Notes: generated by a model from the sequence alone, not told the origin. A DNA stretch of 11,663 nt from an uncultured Bacillota bacterium (GCA_905200435.1 CAJKKJ010000005.1:1-11663), one strand, 5' to 3'. Positions 1 through 8,037 are shown, counted from the first letter of the stretch. Numbers and translations are program-made.

Positions 1-484
1 TAAGCCCTAACATTATAATAAATGTAAATATTCCATCCATTAAATGGTCAAATGCAAATGTTCTATATTTATAAATATATAATCCAAATATTAAAACAAA
101 ACTAACAATTAGAACACTATCAGGTATTATATATGAATCTAAATCAGAAACTGTAATAATAACAAGTGTTGAACATAAAATAATCGATATTATAAAATCA
201 AAACTAAAGCCAAATTTTAAATAACTTAAAATAAATAAGATGCCGGTTAAAAATTCAAATAACGGATACTTTATAGAAATATGCTTTGAACAATATCTAC
301 ATTTTCCTCTTAAAAAAAAATAAGAAAATAAAGGTATTAAGTCATAAAACATAAGGCGATGGTTACAATTTGGACAATGTGAAGGAGGAAAAACAATTGA
401 TTCCTCCTTTGCTAATCTTAAGCCAACCACATTGTAAAATGAACCAAATACTATACCAAATATAAAAAGTATAACATAAATCAT
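1..484 (-). CDS. pilD: Prepilin peptidase (A24 family), 3' end cut by window edge
   Basis: Only the first 161 codons are inside the window. The membrane-embedded aspartyl peptidase of this family cleaves the leader from type IV prepilins or competence pseudopilins and usually N-methylates the new N-terminus. Visible hallmarks are the N-terminal G-S-F-x-N-V-x3-R motif (residues 14-23) and the zinc-type tetracysteine C37-x2-C40 ... C62-x2-C65, with the intervening P-L-F-S-Y-x3-R-G stretch. Hydrophobic segments lie at about 3-22, 78-90 and 96-112. The first catalytic Asp motif is SDLDSYIIPD, with D114 the likely active-site residue. The second motif (GxGD) lies beyond the edge. The ATG at 484 has AGGGGG 6 nt upstream, overlapping the stop of the pilC-like gene, so the two are probably translated together. 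It could serve either a pilus or a DNA-uptake apparatus. Confidence 0.9.
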   Translation of the reverse strand, partial: MIYVILFIFGIVFGSFYNVVGLRLAKEESIVFPPSHCPNCNHRLMFYDLIPLFSYFFLRGKCRYCSKHISIKYPLFEFLTGILFILSYLKFGFSFDFIISIILCSTLVIITVSDLDSYIIPDSVLIVSFVLIFGLYIYKYRTFAFDHLMDGIFTFIIMLGL

Positions 485-493
485 AAATTCCCC

Positions 494-1969
494 CTATAAT
501 TGTGTCATAGATTCATACATACTAAACATTGGAACAATGATTGATAAAATTATAATACCAACTATTACAGTCAAGAAAACAATTAAAATAGGTTCAATAA
601 ATGTTTTTAATCTAGCAACAATATTTTCTTGTTCTTCTTGGTAATAAGATGCAACTTTAGCCATCATTTCTGGTAACTGGCCAGTTTTTTCACCTGTTAC
701 TAACATTTCATAAGCTGGTATTGGAAATGCCCAATGGTTTTTAAAAGCAATTGATAATTTTTCACCTTTTCCTAAATTTTCAATTGTTTTATATATCAAA
801 TCTTTATATATTTCATTATTAGATAATTTACTCAATATATCCATACTATCAGTTATAAATACATTATTAGCGAGTAAACTTGAAAAAGTTTTACTAAAAG
901 TTACTACTTCGCCATAAATAATAACATCTTTAATAACTGGAATATGCATTATTAAATATTGATATCCTCTTCTAAAACTTTTTAAATTCTTTATTAAAAT
1001 TAAAAGTGTAGATAATATTGCTATAATAATTAATAATAATTTTATAGCATTATCTTTTAAATAATTTGAAACATTCATAACTATTTTAGTAAATGTTGGA
1101 ATATTTACACCCATTGATGCATATATTTCTGTAAATTGAGGAACAACATATAACATGATAAATACAATTACACCAATTGCAAATACAAATACAATAGTTG
1201 GATATATCATAGCATTTACTATTTGTTTTTTTGTTTTTTGGATTGAACCATAATATTCAGCCATATCATCTAATGTTTCTGGTAATTGTCCAGTCATTTC
1301 AGCTGTTTTAACCATATTTATTAATAATTTTGGAAATGATTCTGGTTGTTTAGATAAAGCTACACTAAATGAATCACCCATTGTTAATGAATACATTAAT
1401 TTTTTAAATATTCTTTTATAATTTTTGTTTTTATATTGTCTTGTTAGAATACGTATTGAATCAATTAATGACATACCAGCTTTTATATAAGTTGATAATT
1501 GAGTTAAGAAGAATATTAAATCATCCATTTTAATGGTATTGCCACCAAATGAAACACCATACATTGTTTGAATATATTTATTTGTTTTTATACTATAAAC
1601 TTTATATCCTTCTGATACTAGATAAGCATTAACTTCTGCTACACTATAGGCATCAAAATAATCCTTTATAATTTCACCATCTTGATCTTTAACTATATAT
1701 TCATACATTAATTTTTTTTCTGTTCTAATGTTATCAGTTTCAGGATTTAGTACAAATTCTTTTGTTGGCAATTTTATTTGTGGTTTTAACTTATCCAAGA
1801 AACTCTTTTTTTTAGGTGCTTTTTGTTCTTCTACTGGACTACTATTTTTAGCATTTTTAGTAATTACATCATTTAAACTGTCACCAGTATTCATTTTATT
1901 TTGTAAAACTTCATTTAAGTTATTTGCAGTTTCTTCTTCAAGTATTTCGATATTTCCCTCATTATTCAT
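494..1969 (-). CDS. pilC: PilC/GspF-type inner-membrane platform protein (T2SSF family)
   Basis: A 491-residue polytopic platform protein that couples the assembly ATPase to pilin polymerisation in type IV pilus, type II secretion or Com pseudopilus machines. After a hydrophilic N-terminal part come an accessory segment at 88-133, a first T2SSF repeat at about 150-273 and a second at about 354-476. Each repeat carries the family signature: AEMTGQLPETL (223-233) and GEKTGQLPEMM (426-436). Membrane segments are at about 253-275, 308-326 and 457-481. Residues 1-85 form an acidic then lysine-rich extension with no recognised domain, making the protein about 80 residues longer than a typical PilC. 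The start ATG is preceded by AGGGGA (1976-1981) at 6-nt spacing and by an extended -10 promoter. The prepilin peptidase follows after 9 nt. No assembly ATPase or pilin gene is present here; they presumably lie to the left. Confidence 0.92.
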   Translation of the reverse strand: MNNEGNIEILEEETANNLNEVLQNKMNTGDSLNDVITKNAKNSSPVEEQKAPKKKSFLDKLKPQIKLPTKEFVLNPETDNIRTEKKLMYEYIVKDQDGEIIKDYFDAYSVAEVNAYLVSEGYKVYSIKTNKYIQTMYGVSFGGNTIKMDDLIFFLTQLSTYIKAGMSLIDSIRILTRQYKNKNYKRIFKKLMYSLTMGDSFSVALSKQPESFPKLLINMVKTAEMTGQLPETLDDMAEYYGSIQKTKKQIVNAMIYPTIVFVFAIGVIVFIMLYVVPQFTEIYASMGVNIPTFTKIVMNVSNYLKDNAIKLLLIIIAILSTLLILIKNLKSFRRGYQYLIMHIPVIKDVIIYGEVVTFSKTFSSLLANNVFITDSMDILSKLSNNEIYKDLIYKTIENLGKGEKLSIAFKNHWAFPIPAYEMLVTGEKTGQLPEMMAKVASYYQEEQENIVARLKTFIEPILIVFLTVIVGIIILSIIVPMFSMYESMTQL

Positions 1970-1993
1970 AAGTATTCCCCTACTTTCTTATTA

Positions 1994-2002
1994 ATTATAT
2001 CA
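1994..2002 (-). promoter_or_regulatory. Extended -10 promoter of the pilC-pilD unit
   Basis: The minus strand reads TGATATAAT, a perfect TGn extended -10 for the housekeeping sigma factor. The match to TTGACA upstream is poor (TTAACT with a 15-nt spacer), as expected when TGn compensates. The predicted start near 1987 leaves an untranslated leader of about 18 nt that contains the AGGGGA ribosome-binding site. Inferred from sequence only. Confidence 0.65.
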
Positions 2003-2062
2003 TATTTTAAAAATAGTTAAAATACTTTTTCAAATAAATGTACGAATTTTTATTTTAAAACA

Positions 2063-2068
2063 TATAAT
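2063..2068 (+). promoter_or_regulatory. Candidate -10 box for the YqfQ-like gene
   Basis: TATAAT lies 18 nt upstream of the ATG and just before the strong ribosome-binding site AAAGGAG (2075-2081). No good -35 is visible: the best is TGTACG at 18-nt spacing, 3 of 6 matches. The implied start would leave a very short leader, so the call is tentative in such A+T-rich DNA. Confidence 0.3.
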
Positions 2069-2085
2069 ATTTTGAAAGGAGACTT

Positions 2086-2430
2086 ATGAACTATTATCCA
2101 TATATCCCGGTCATGCCTACTAGACCATCTTTATTTGGTATATTTAAAGGATTCAATTTTGGTTCTATTTTATCTGGAACTCAAAAGGCTTTAAATTTAG
2201 CTAATCAAGCAATTCCGTTAATTAAGCAAGTTTCGCCAGTATTTAAAAATGCTAAAACAATGTTTAGAGTAATGAACGAGTTTAGAAAAACAGATACTGT
2301 AAGTACTATAAGCAGGAAAACAGATGCTGTGAATGTAGAAAAGCAAAAGACTATTAGTTCTAATAAAGAAGAAGTCTCAGAGGTAAAAAATGTAAAAGAA
2401 GAAATAAATGGACCTACATTTTTTGTTTAA
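2086..2430 (+). CDS. Small VrrA/YqfQ-like protein of unknown function
   Basis: 114 residues. The start is set by AAAGGAG 4 nt upstream. An aromatic/proline-rich N-terminus (MNYYPYIPVMPTRPSLFG) leads into a Gly/Phe-containing amphipathic region (residues 18-40). Next comes the most family-like part, QAIPLIKQVSPVFKNAKTMF (41-60), and then a Lys/Glu-rich, probably disordered tail ending in PTFFV. The 41-60 segment resembles the core of Bacillus YqfQ (VrrA/YqfQ family), where a similar Ile-Pro-x-Val/Ile-Gln/Lys-Gln pattern occurs. In Bacillus, as I recall, yqfQ also lies near dnaG, sigA and trmK, which supports the assignment by context. The function of the family is not established. There is no signal peptide or clear membrane helix. 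It is transcribed convergently to trmK and the two share a terminator hairpin. Confidence 0.7.
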   Translation: MNYYPYIPVMPTRPSLFGIFKGFNFGSILSGTQKALNLANQAIPLIKQVSPVFKNAKTMFRVMNEFRKTDTVSTISRKTDAVNVEKQKTISSNKEEVSEVKNVKEEINGPTFFV

Positions 2431-2431
2431 G

Positions 2432-2459
2432 AAAAGGAACTTTTTATTTAGTTCCTTTT
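2432..2459. terminator. Bidirectional hairpin between the YqfQ-like gene and trmK
   Basis: AAAAGGAAC and GTTCCTTTT form a perfect 9-bp stem around a 10-nt loop. On the plus strand it starts one base after the YqfQ-like stop codon and runs into TTTTAATTTTA. On the minus strand the trmK stop codon lies in the loop and the stem is followed by CTTAAA. It can end transcription in both directions, though the T-tracts are modest. Confidence 0.75.
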
Positions 2460-3064
2460 AATTTTATCAATAATATTTTATACTTAATTTTTTTTATTAT
2501 TTTTTTTAATGGAATACTTTTATATGTTTTATATAGTTTATTATATAAATATTCTTTATAATCATTATCCATATATAATCCAAAATAATAATCAAAATAA
2601 GTATATCTTTTTTTACCTTTTTTAAATCTGATTATATTATAATATTTTTTATCAAATATAACTTCTTCTTTATCAATGTAATACTTTTTACATATTTTTT
2701 TTCTTAACTTATATAAATCATTATTACTTTGTATAATTAAAGTATTAATTTTGTCAAATTCTTTATTTTTTAATATTTCTAGAATAGTATTAGTTCCCAT
2801 GCCTGCTATTACGACGGTTTCTGTACCTTTTACTTTATAATTATCTAAGCCATTACTACAAACGATATTTATTTTATCTAATAGATTACTTTCTTTTATA
2901 TTGTTATATGTAATGTTTAATACCGCTTCTTTATTATCAATTGCTGTGCATTTATAGCCTTTATTTGTTAAATATATATCTAATAAGGCATGATCACAAC
3001 CTATATCAATTATTTCTTTTGTATCTATGAGAGATGCTACTTTTAATAATCTTTTTGAAAGCAT
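2444..3064 (-). CDS. trmK: tRNA (adenine(22)-N1)-methyltransferase TrmK
   Basis: A 206-residue SAM-dependent Rossmann-fold methyltransferase of the TrmK (YqfN) family, which makes m1A22 in the D-arm region of certain tRNAs. SAM-binding motif I is IIDIGCDHALL (18-28). The family signature VVIAGMG follows at 84-90, with Thr where GMGG is usual. The motif IIQSNNDLYKLRKKI corresponds to the family LILQPN-x5-LRxWL segment. The C-terminal half is Lys/Tyr-rich and shorter than in Bacillus TrmK (about 238 residues). The ATG overlaps the rpoD stop as TAATG, and the nearest Shine-Dalgarno-like sequence is about 14 nt away. Initiation is therefore probably by coupling to rpoD termination. The dnaG-sigA-trmK order is conserved in Firmicutes and supports the name. 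Confidence 0.88.
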   Translation of the reverse strand: MLSKRLLKVASLIDTKEIIDIGCDHALLDIYLTNKGYKCTAIDNKEAVLNITYNNIKESNLLDKINIVCSNGLDNYKVKGTETVVIAGMGTNTILEILKNKEFDKINTLIIQSNNDLYKLRKKICKKYYIDKEEVIFDKKYYNIIRFKKGKKRYTYFDYYFGLYMDNDYKEYLYNKLYKTYKSIPLKKIIKKIKYKILLIKLKGTK

Positions 3065-4146
3065 TAGTCTGTCATGTAATCCTTTAATTTTCTTGATCTT
3101 GAAGGATGTCTCAATTTTCTTAAAGCTTTAGCTTCTATTTGTCTAATTCTTTCCCTTGTTACACCAAACATTTGGCCAACTTCTTCAAGTGTTCTACTTT
3201 TACCATCTTCTAGACCAAATCTTAATTTGATTACTTTTTCTTCTCTTTCTGTTAGTGTTAATAAAACTTCGGATATTTCTTGTTTTAACAATTCGTTTGT
3301 TGCGTAATCTTCTGGACTCATATTGTGTTCATCTTTAATAAAGTCACCTAAATGTGAATCATCTTCTTCACCAATTGGTGTTTCTAAACTAACTGGTTCT
3401 TGACTTATTTTTAAGATTTCTCTTATTCTTTCAACTGGTAAATTCATTTTTTTAGATAATTCTTCTTCCGATGGTTCTCTATTTAATTCCAGTGTTAATT
3501 GTCTATGAATACGCGCTAATTTGTTAATTGTTTCTACCATGTGAACTGGTACTCTTATTGTTCTTGCTTGGTCTGCTATTGCTCTTGTTATAGCTTGTCT
3601 AATCCACCATGTTGCATATGTTGAAAATTTATAACCTTTTGATACATCAAATTTTTCAACTGCTTTCATTAAACCAATATTACCTTCTTGGATTAGATCC
3701 AAAAATAACATTCCTCTACCAACATATCTTTTAGCAATACTTACAACAAGTCTTAAGTTTGATTCAGCAAGGGTTCTTTTTGCTTCTTCGTCACCTTCCA
3801 TAATACGATCTGCAAGTTTTAATTCTTCATCTAAAGATAGTAGTTTTATTTGACCAATTTCTTTTAAATACATTCTAACAGGATCATCAATTGTTAAGTT
3901 TTTGGTTATTGCATTATCATCTAGTAATAATTTATCTACAGAATCAGTTGATGTATCGTCATCTTCTTCGGATATAACCGCTATATTGTTTTGATTAAAG
4001 GTATTATATAAATCATCTAGAGCATCACTATCTAGATCTAATCCCTTTAAAGAATTTGCTAGTTCTTCATATGTTATAAATCCTTTTGCTTTTCCTTTTT
4101 TTACTAATTCTTCTTTTCTTTCTTCAAATGTTTTAATTTCGTTCAT
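3064..4146 (-). CDS. rpoD: Housekeeping RNA polymerase sigma factor RpoD/SigA
   Basis: 360 residues, close to Bacillus SigA (about 371). Order: a region 1.1-like N-terminus (about 1-55), an acidic linker (59-69), region 1.2 (88-118), region 2 (126-200), region 3 (205-280) and region 4 (293-352). Region 2 includes [18 protein letters not shown] and the -10 recognition helix [14 protein letters not shown]. Region 4 includes the -35-binding helix-turn-helix [20 protein letters not shown]. Its ribosome-binding site GAGGAG lies inside the last codons of dnaG, and only 2 nt separate the dnaG stop from this ATG. Everything needed for TATAAT/TTGACA recognition appears intact, matching the TGnTATAAT-type promoters seen elsewhere in the window. 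Confidence 0.97.
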   Translation of the reverse strand: MNEIKTFEERKEELVKKGKAKGFITYEELANSLKGLDLDSDALDDLYNTFNQNNIAVISEEDDDTSTDSVDKLLLDDNAITKNLTIDDPVRMYLKEIGQIKLLSLDEELKLADRIMEGDEEAKRTLAESNLRLVVSIAKRYVGRGMLFLDLIQEGNIGLMKAVEKFDVSKGYKFSTYATWWIRQAITRAIADQARTIRVPVHMVETINKLARIHRQLTLELNREPSEEELSKKMNLPVERIREILKISQEPVSLETPIGEEDDSHLGDFIKDEHNMSPEDYATNELLKQEISEVLLTLTEREEKVIKLRFGLEDGKSRTLEEVGQMFGVTRERIRQIEAKALRKLRHPSRSRKLKDYMTD

Positions 4147-4148
4147 AA

Positions 4149-5864
4149 TTACTCTCCTCTACCATTTAAAAATGCAATTTTTTTAGCAAGTTCAATTTTT
4201 TCTGCATAATCGATTGATTCTTTCATTTTTTGTTTTAAATTATTTATTTCTAAATTTCTATTATATTCATCAATACATCTTATGTAGTCTTCTATTTCTT
4301 CTTTTGAATATGTTTCTTTTAAATCACGAGATGTTATTTCTCCTAGCACTTTTGTCATTTCTTTATCTTCTGCTATAAAAGTCAAGAAATCTGCAACATC
4401 TATATTACCATATTTTTGATAAAATGCGCAAATTTGTCTAACTAAAAATCTATATTTTTCGGTTGGTAAATAGATTTTTTTTGCTTCATATTGTAATATT
4501 ACTTTACTATCTTTTAACATATAGTATATTAAATCAATTTCAGCTTTTTCATACTTCTGTAAATTTACTTCTTTTTTTACTTCAATTTGCTTTTCTTCTT
4601 TAGCTTCTGTTTTTAGTTGTGATTTAAGGAATTCTACTCCTAGGTTTGTTTCATCAGATAATTTACCTATTGTTACTTCTCTTAATACAGGATCTTTTAT
4701 ATTATCTATTTCGGTTATCATTTTTTTTACGTATTCCGCTTTGGATGTACTATCTCCCATATCAATTCCTCTTTTGTTATAGAATTCTTTAAATTCCATA
4801 ACACTTAAAGGATGGCTTAATTTTTCCTTAAATGCTTCTACTCCGTTATTTTTTATGTATTCATCTGGATCTTTTCCTTTTGCTTTATCTAGTACTACTA
4901 TACTTGGAAATACATCTAATTTTAATAATTCATTTGTACAAGCATTTGCTGCCATTATTCCAGCATCATCGCCGTCAAAACATAGAATAATATTTTTGGC
5001 CATACGGCTTATTAGATGTGCGTTAGAGCTTGTTATTGCTGTCCCCATTGCAGCAACTACATTTGTTATACCATGGGTATAAGCACTTATTACATCCATA
5101 AATCCTTCCATGATAATTACTTCATTTTTTCTTCGGCATTCATTTCTGGCTCTATGATAATTGTATAATAATTCACCTTTTTTAAATATTTCTGTTTCCC
5201 TACTATTTATATATTTTGGGGCATCTTCACCATTGAATATTCTTCCACTAAAACCTACTACTTTTCCGTTTAAATCCCATAGGGGAAACATTATTCTATT
5301 TCTATATAAATCATAACCATTTTCTGTAGCTAGTCCACTTTTTAATATATCTTTATTATCAAATCCTTTTTTTACTAATGCTTCGTAGATATTACCTTTT
5401 ATTAATGATAAACCTATTCCAAATTCTTTTATGGTTTCATCATTTATTCCTCTGTTTTTTAAATATTCTTTAGCAGGTATTCCTTTAGTTGTATTTAGAT
5501 TTAATTGATATAGTTTGTTTGTTAAATTATAAATATCATATAGTACACTTTCTTTTTTTAGTGGTTTCATTTCATCTATTTTTACTTCAATGCCACCTAT
5601 AGTTGCGACTTTTTTTACCGCTTCAGCAAAACTTATGTTTTCGTATTCTTTTATGAATTGGAATACATTTCCCGTTGCGCCACATACAAAACATGTATAT
5701 ATTTGTTTTTCTTTTGATACGCACATACTGGGTGAATGATCATCATGAAATGGACAAATGCCAAAATAGTTTTTTCCGTGTGCAGTTAAATTTAAATATG
5801 AAGAAACAACATCTACTATATCAACACTATTTCTTATTTCTTGTAATTCAGTACTTGAAAACAT
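4149..5864 (-). CDS. dnaG: DNA primase DnaG
   Basis: 571 residues; synthesises RNA primers at the replication fork together with the replicative helicase. The N-terminal CHC2 zinc finger has C37, H40, C58 and C61. The polymerase core includes the basic motif [21 protein letters not shown] and the PKYINSRET segment. The TOPRIM domain shows EGFMDV and the metal-binding FDGDDAG. The C-terminal part (about 440-571) is Lys/Glu-rich and weakly conserved, as expected for the helicase-interaction domain. The ATG at 5864 is the first start after an in-frame TGA. The AGAGGGAG ribosome-binding site is 11 nt away, longer than ideal. It heads the dnaG-rpoD-trmK unit; no rpsU gene is present. Confidence 0.96.
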   Translation of the reverse strand: MFSSTELQEIRNSVDIVDVVSSYLNLTAHGKNYFGICPFHDDHSPSMCVSKEKQIYTCFVCGATGNVFQFIKEYENISFAEAVKKVATIGGIEVKIDEMKPLKKESVLYDIYNLTNKLYQLNLNTTKGIPAKEYLKNRGINDETIKEFGIGLSLIKGNIYEALVKKGFDNKDILKSGLATENGYDLYRNRIMFPLWDLNGKVVGFSGRIFNGEDAPKYINSRETEIFKKGELLYNYHRARNECRRKNEVIIMEGFMDVISAYTHGITNVVAAMGTAITSSNAHLISRMAKNIILCFDGDDAGIMAANACTNELLKLDVFPSIVVLDKAKGKDPDEYIKNNGVEAFKEKLSHPLSVMEFKEFYNKRGIDMGDSTSKAEYVKKMITEIDNIKDPVLREVTIGKLSDETNLGVEFLKSQLKTEAKEEKQIEVKKEVNLQKYEKAEIDLIYYMLKDSKVILQYEAKKIYLPTEKYRFLVRQICAFYQKYGNIDVADFLTFIAEDKEMTKVLGEITSRDLKETYSKEEIEDYIRCIDEYNRNLEINNLKQKMKESIDYAEKIELAKKIAFLNGRGE

Positions 5865-5916
5865 AACAAATCAAACTCCCTCTATATATACTATACGACA
5901 AAAATTTAAAAAAACC

Positions 5917-5936
5917 TTTTTTTTCATGAAAAAAAA
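5917..5936. repeat. 20-bp perfect palindrome T8-CATG-A8 between the tkt-like gene and dnaG
   Basis: Eight T, CATG, eight A: a perfect palindrome in the 83-nt gap upstream of dnaG. On the minus strand it is followed by GGTTTTTTT, so it may act as a weak A-U-only terminator after the transketolase-like gene. A neighbouring inverted repeat (ATGAAAA / TTTTCAT, 5936-5951) overlaps that gene's TGA stop. It could equally be a protein-binding site or a curved-DNA element. Confidence 0.5.
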
Positions 5937-5947
5937 TGAAAATTTTT

Positions 5948-7942
5948 TCATTTTTTCGTAAATTTATCTAAAATTCGTTCTCTTAGGGTCATAAAATCGT
6001 ATTTTACATACTTTTCTATGTCTCCTTTTGAAGCACTTGTTCCGAATTCATCTATTGTTAATAGATAACTGTTGTCGTATACGAATTGATGCCATCCAAA
6101 GCTTGATCCTGATTCTAAAACAAATACTCTATAGCCTTTTGGTATTAACAAATCTTTATATTTTTGTGGTTGCATGTTATATATTTCCATGCATGGCATA
6201 CTTACAACTCTTAGGTCTAGTTTATATTTGTTGTATAAGTCGTTTGCTAGAACTAGAGCCATATGCACATCTGATCCGGTTGCGATTATAATGCCGTGCA
6301 ATTTTTCTTCTCTTCTTACTATATATGCTCCTCTTCCGCACATTCCGGCATCTGATGATGGTATTATAGCTGTAGGGTTTTTACTTACTATTAGAGCACT
6401 TGGTGCATCGTTTGTGTTTAATATTATGTTCCAACATCCTATTAATTCTTTTACATCAGCCGGTCTAAAAACATTTAAGTTTGGTATTGATCTTAGAGTC
6501 GCTAATTGTTCAACAGGCTGGTACATTGGTCCTTCTCCATTTGCTACTATACTATCATGTGTAAAGATATATGTTACTGGCAAATGCATTATTGCTGACT
6601 GCCTTATTTGTGGTTTTACATAATCACTTAGTGCTAAATATGTTGATCCAAATGGTCTAAATCCACTAAGCGCTAATCCGTTTAATATCGCTCCCATTGC
6701 ATTTTCTCTATTTCCAAAACAAATATTTTTTCCATTGTATCTTCCATCTGTTACGGCAATACTTTTGTTTATTTTTGTATATGTTTCACTTACTAAATCA
6801 GCGCTACCACCCACAAGATTTGGAAGTACTGATGATATTTTATCAATTACCATTTGATTACTTGTTCTTAATTCCACTTTACTATTTATATCTAAATCCC
6901 AATATAATCTTAATAAATCTATGTTTACTTCGTTTTTGAATAGATATTCTATTTTTCTTCTATCCCCTTTTAATACTTCATCAACGTATAATTTGTAGTT
7001 ATGTGACCATTCTTCGTATTTGTAACTGCTTCTATCTAACAAACGTTTTCTAAAGTCTTTTACAGCTTCATCGTTAATATAGAACTTTTCTTGTGGTAAT
7101 TCTAGTTTTTGCTTTAATTGTTCAATATCCTTAGCTTCTAATGGATTGTTATATATTTCTTTAGAACCAGCTAGTAATGAGCCTTCACCAAGGATTGTCT
7201 TAATTTCTATTATTGATGGCATTCCTGAACTTTTTGCTTTATCAATTGCTTTATCTATTAGAGCTGTATCATTACCATTTTTTACTGAATCTGTATACCA
7301 ACCTAAAGCTTTAAATTTATCTAATACTTTTTCTGTAAATGTAATTGATGTATCACCATCTATTGTTATATTGTTTGAATCATAAAGTACTATTAAATTG
7401 TCTAAATTTAAATTACCTGCTAAGCTTGCAGCTTCAGTTGTTATACCCTCCATCATATCTGTTTCTGTACAAAGAGCATATACCCTATAGTTTATTAGTG
7501 ATCTATCTCTTTCTATTCTTGTTGATGATGGAATAATATATTTTGTTTCAAGCATTTTTTCAGCCAATGCCATACCTACTGCAACACCAAAACCACTTCC
7601 TGCTATTCCAGTACTTGCATCTACACCATCAGTTTTACCATATTCTGGAAAGCCTGGTGTTTTAGAACCTAATTTTCTATATTTTTTTAGGTCATCTATT
7701 AATAAATCATAGCCGGCATAAAATAATGTTGCATATAGTAATGATGAACCGCATCCTGCTGACATTACAAATCTATCTCTATTTAACCATTTTGTATCAC
7801 TTGTACTTATGTTCATATGTTTACTGTATAATGTATATAAAATAGGAGCTGATCCAAGTGAAATACCAGGATATCCACTTCCTGCTTCTGTTATCATATC
7901 TATTGCTAAGCTTTTAATATTTGCTATTATTTCTTTATCCAT
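5948..7942 (-). CDS. Transketolase-family protein with substituted active-site residues
   Basis: 664 residues, the normal transketolase length, with the TPP domain (about 1-275), PYR domain (about 355-525) and C-terminal domain (about 545-664). Family landmarks are clear: WLNRDRFVMSAG, SKTPGFPEYG, TFTEKVLDKFKALGW, GGSADL, RPFGSTYLALSDY, THDS and QPVEQLATLR. Aligned by eye to E. coli TktA, many catalytic or binding positions differ: H26 to Y24, H66 to C64, H100 to F98, G-D-G 154-156 to T-E-T 159-161, H261 to Y264, D469 to E470, H473 to Y474, R520 to K521. Retained are N190, R359, S380, the cofactor-activating Glu (E413) and H462. The frame is open, so this is not an ordinary pseudogene. Ribosome-binding site AGAGG lies 8 nt from the ATG. 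In Bacillus tkt also lies close to lexA, so this may be the positional orthologue. Ketol transfer by the usual mechanism is doubtful. Confidence 0.88.
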   Translation of the reverse strand: MDKEIIANIKSLAIDMITEAGSGYPGISLGSAPILYTLYSKHMNISTSDTKWLNRDRFVMSAGCGSSLLYATLFYAGYDLLIDDLKKYRKLGSKTPGFPEYGKTDGVDASTGIAGSGFGVAVGMALAEKMLETKYIIPSSTRIERDRSLINYRVYALCTETDMMEGITTEAASLAGNLNLDNLIVLYDSNNITIDGDTSITFTEKVLDKFKALGWYTDSVKNGNDTALIDKAIDKAKSSGMPSIIEIKTILGEGSLLAGSKEIYNNPLEAKDIEQLKQKLELPQEKFYINDEAVKDFRKRLLDRSSYKYEEWSHNYKLYVDEVLKGDRRKIEYLFKNEVNIDLLRLYWDLDINSKVELRTSNQMVIDKISSVLPNLVGGSADLVSETYTKINKSIAVTDGRYNGKNICFGNRENAMGAILNGLALSGFRPFGSTYLALSDYVKPQIRQSAIMHLPVTYIFTHDSIVANGEGPMYQPVEQLATLRSIPNLNVFRPADVKELIGCWNIILNTNDAPSALIVSKNPTAIIPSSDAGMCGRGAYIVRREEKLHGIIIATGSDVHMALVLANDLYNKYKLDLRVVSMPCMEIYNMQPQKYKDLLIPKGYRVFVLESGSSFGWHQFVYDNSYLLTIDEFGTSASKGDIEKYVKYDFMTLRERILDKFTKK

Positions 7943-7960
7943 AATTATTACCTCTATTAC

Positions 7961-8010
7961 ATTTTACCAAATATTTTTAAAGAAAAAAAGATATATTTTA
8001 CACATTTTAC
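7961..8010. repeat. Three ATTTTAC copies in the tkt-like/lexA divergent spacer
   Basis: The heptamer ATTTTAC occurs at 7961-7967, 7995-8001 and 8004-8010, the last two separated by only 2 nt. On the minus strand each reads GTAAAAT. The one nearest the tkt-like gene forms TGGTAAAAT, an extended -10-like sequence, but it would start transcription inside the ribosome-binding site. These may be alternative -10 elements, an operator, or chance in A+T-rich DNA. No convincing promoter for the tkt-like gene could be fixed. Confidence 0.35.
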
Positions 8011-8023
8011 AGTTTTTAAGTAC

Positions 8024-8037
8024 AAAACATTTGTTTG
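8024..8037. promoter_or_regulatory. LexA-box-like operator upstream of lexA
   Basis: AAAACATTTGTTTG contains the perfect inverted repeat AAACA-TT-TGTTT. It matches the Gram-positive SOS box CGAAC-RNRY-GTTYG at 11 of 14 positions (mismatches at 1, 2 and 8). It overlaps the putative lexA -35 (8031-8036), the right place for autorepression. The conserved LexA recognition helix (SSPATVQTHL) fits binding to an AAC...GTT type site. Operator function is inferred. Confidence 0.55.

Noticed and set aside
5865..5947. A promoter for dnaG
   Set aside because: TATAGT at 5890-5895 has no acceptable -35 or TGn, and TATATA nearby would start inside the ribosome-binding site. I could not support a promoter, so read-through from the upstream gene remains possible.
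5948..5950. UGA read as tryptophan (genetic code 4)
   Set aside because: TGA closes the tkt-like and lexA frames at the expected protein ends, the lexA TGA lies in a terminator, and all Trp codons seen are TGG.
6174..6623. 149-codon open frame on the plus strand
   Set aside because: It lies wholly antisense inside the transketolase-like gene, has no family signature, and is explained as a shadow of that coding sequence. The same applies to the other plus-strand frames inside dnaG, the tkt-like gene, leuS and pilC.
5948..7942. Transketolase-like gene as an ordinary pseudogene
   Set aside because: The frame is uninterrupted over 664 codons, with normal length, a ribosome-binding site and conserved structural motifs in all three domains. 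The substitutions sit at catalytic residues while the fold motifs remain.
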